Assembly: GCA_013041945.1 (NCBI GenBank)
Contig: JABDRC010000082.1
Coordinates: 1-6,003, forward strand
Source: Halobacteria archaeon
Lineage (GTDB): Bacteria > Pseudomonadota > Gammaproteobacteria > UBA9214
DNA length: 6,003 bases
Reading direction: 5' to 3'
The notes under the pieces were generated by a model. That model did not search any database, had not been told where the DNA came from, and worked only from the letters and a program-made list of their open reading frames with translations. Shown in pieces: positions 5,824-6,003 of this stretch; the first letter of the stretch is position 1; each line of letters opens with the position of its first letter. A program made the translations under genes and the position numbers.

Positions 5824-5859
5824 TATAACGCTTGACGTTATATAACGCGATACGTTATA
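5824..5859. promoter_or_regulatory. Two tandem 19-bp palindromic operators of the toxin-antitoxin module
   Basis: TATAACG-N5-CGTTATA occurs twice, at 5824-5842 and 5841-5859, sharing two bases; the centres are 17 bp apart. The first covers the -35 and the second covers the spacer and most of the -10 of the higB promoter. This is the expected layout for autorepression by an HTH antitoxin (HigA type), alone or with the toxin. The symmetry is seen directly; the binder is inferred. Confidence 0.8.
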
Positions 5860-5860
5860 C
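5832..5860 (+). promoter_or_regulatory. Sigma-70 promoter for higB
   Basis: TTGACG (5832-5837) and TTATAC (5855-5860) are separated by exactly 17 bases. Transcription should start near 5866-5868, almost at the ATG at 5869, so the messenger would be leaderless or carry only a few bases before the start codon. Confidence 0.8.
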
Positions 5861-5868
5861 TTGCGTTC

Positions 5869-6003
5869 ATGATCACGGGCTTCAGGGATCGGGAGACCAA
5901 AAAGATATGGGAAGGCAGCTTTTCACGCAGACTCCCACGAGATATCCAGGAAATTGTACGGCGAAAATTACGTATGCTTAACAATGCCCATAGCCTGGAC
6001 GAT
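5869..6003 (+). CDS. higB: HigB-type toxin of a type II toxin-antitoxin system (partial, runs off right edge)
   Basis: HigB toxins are small RelE/ParE-fold ribonucleases that cut messenger RNA on the ribosome and are neutralised by HigA, usually encoded just downstream. The 45 codons present begin MITGFRDRETKKIWEG and continue through RRLPRDIQEIVRRKLRML to NNAHSLDD. This is the characteristic N-terminal pattern of the family: a Trp, then RLP-DIQ, an Arg-Lys-rich helix, and a leucine-rich turn leading to the LDDL motif. About half of the usual 90-odd residues is seen, so the C-terminal active-site residues and the antitoxin gene are outside the window. The ATG at 5869 has no ribosome binding site upstream, in keeping with a start at or near the 5' end of the messenger. 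Paired palindromes over the promoter support autoregulation. Family assignment is strong; activity cannot be judged. Confidence 0.88.
   Translation, partial: MITGFRDRETKKIWEGSFSRRLPRDIQEIVRRKLRMLNNAHSLDD

Overview
The window looks like chromosomal DNA from a free-living, motile gammaproteobacterium of fairly high G+C content. The evidence is a CheA N-terminus behind a sigma-28-type promoter, an AlgP/histone H1-like lysine-arginine-rich protein, an MltF-type lytic transglycosylase lipoprotein and a HigB-type toxin. The genus cannot be fixed from sequence alone. No rRNA, tRNA, insertion sequence or CRISPR array is visible.

Layout, left to right. (1) Positions 1-158, minus strand: the first 52 codons of cheA, running off the left edge, with a good FliA (sigma-28) promoter at 235-261. 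(2) Positions 159-515: non-coding, holding the cheA promoter and leader, and the terminator of the next gene at 454-488. (3) Positions 516-1160, minus strand: a 214-residue histone H1-like protein with lysine-rich repeats at the N-terminus and a long basic C-terminal tail. (4) Positions 1161-1305: a compact divergent control region with back-to-back -10 elements and a LexA-like palindrome. (5) Positions 1306-3292, plus strand: a two-gene operon of a YrbG-type sodium/calcium exchanger and a tandem-domain universal stress protein. (6) Positions 3293-3465: an intergenic region whose right half can fold into two competing hairpins, one of which pairs with the likely ribosome binding site of the next gene. 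(7) Positions 3466-5727, plus strand: a large lipoprotein lytic transglycosylase with two tandem solute-binding sensor domains in front of the SLT domain. (8) Positions 5728-6003: a strong promoter overlapped by two tandem 19-bp palindromes, followed directly by the start of a higB toxin gene that runs off the right edge.

How the genes may work together. The exchanger and the universal stress protein are very probably co-transcribed and would link cation homeostasis to a nucleotide-binding stress protein. The LexA-like site next to them and the divergent nucleoid-type protein suggest a stress-response theme, but this is inference. The transglycosylase acts on peptidoglycan in the periplasm and carries two amino-acid-sensor-like domains, so it may tune wall cleavage to a small ligand. 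The higB end belongs to a toxin-antitoxin module whose antitoxin should lie just beyond the window. The most noteworthy points are the double-sensor transglycosylase with its structured leader, the nearly leaderless higB transcript under paired operators, and the exchanger whose two ion-site acidic/amide residues appear swapped between the repeats.
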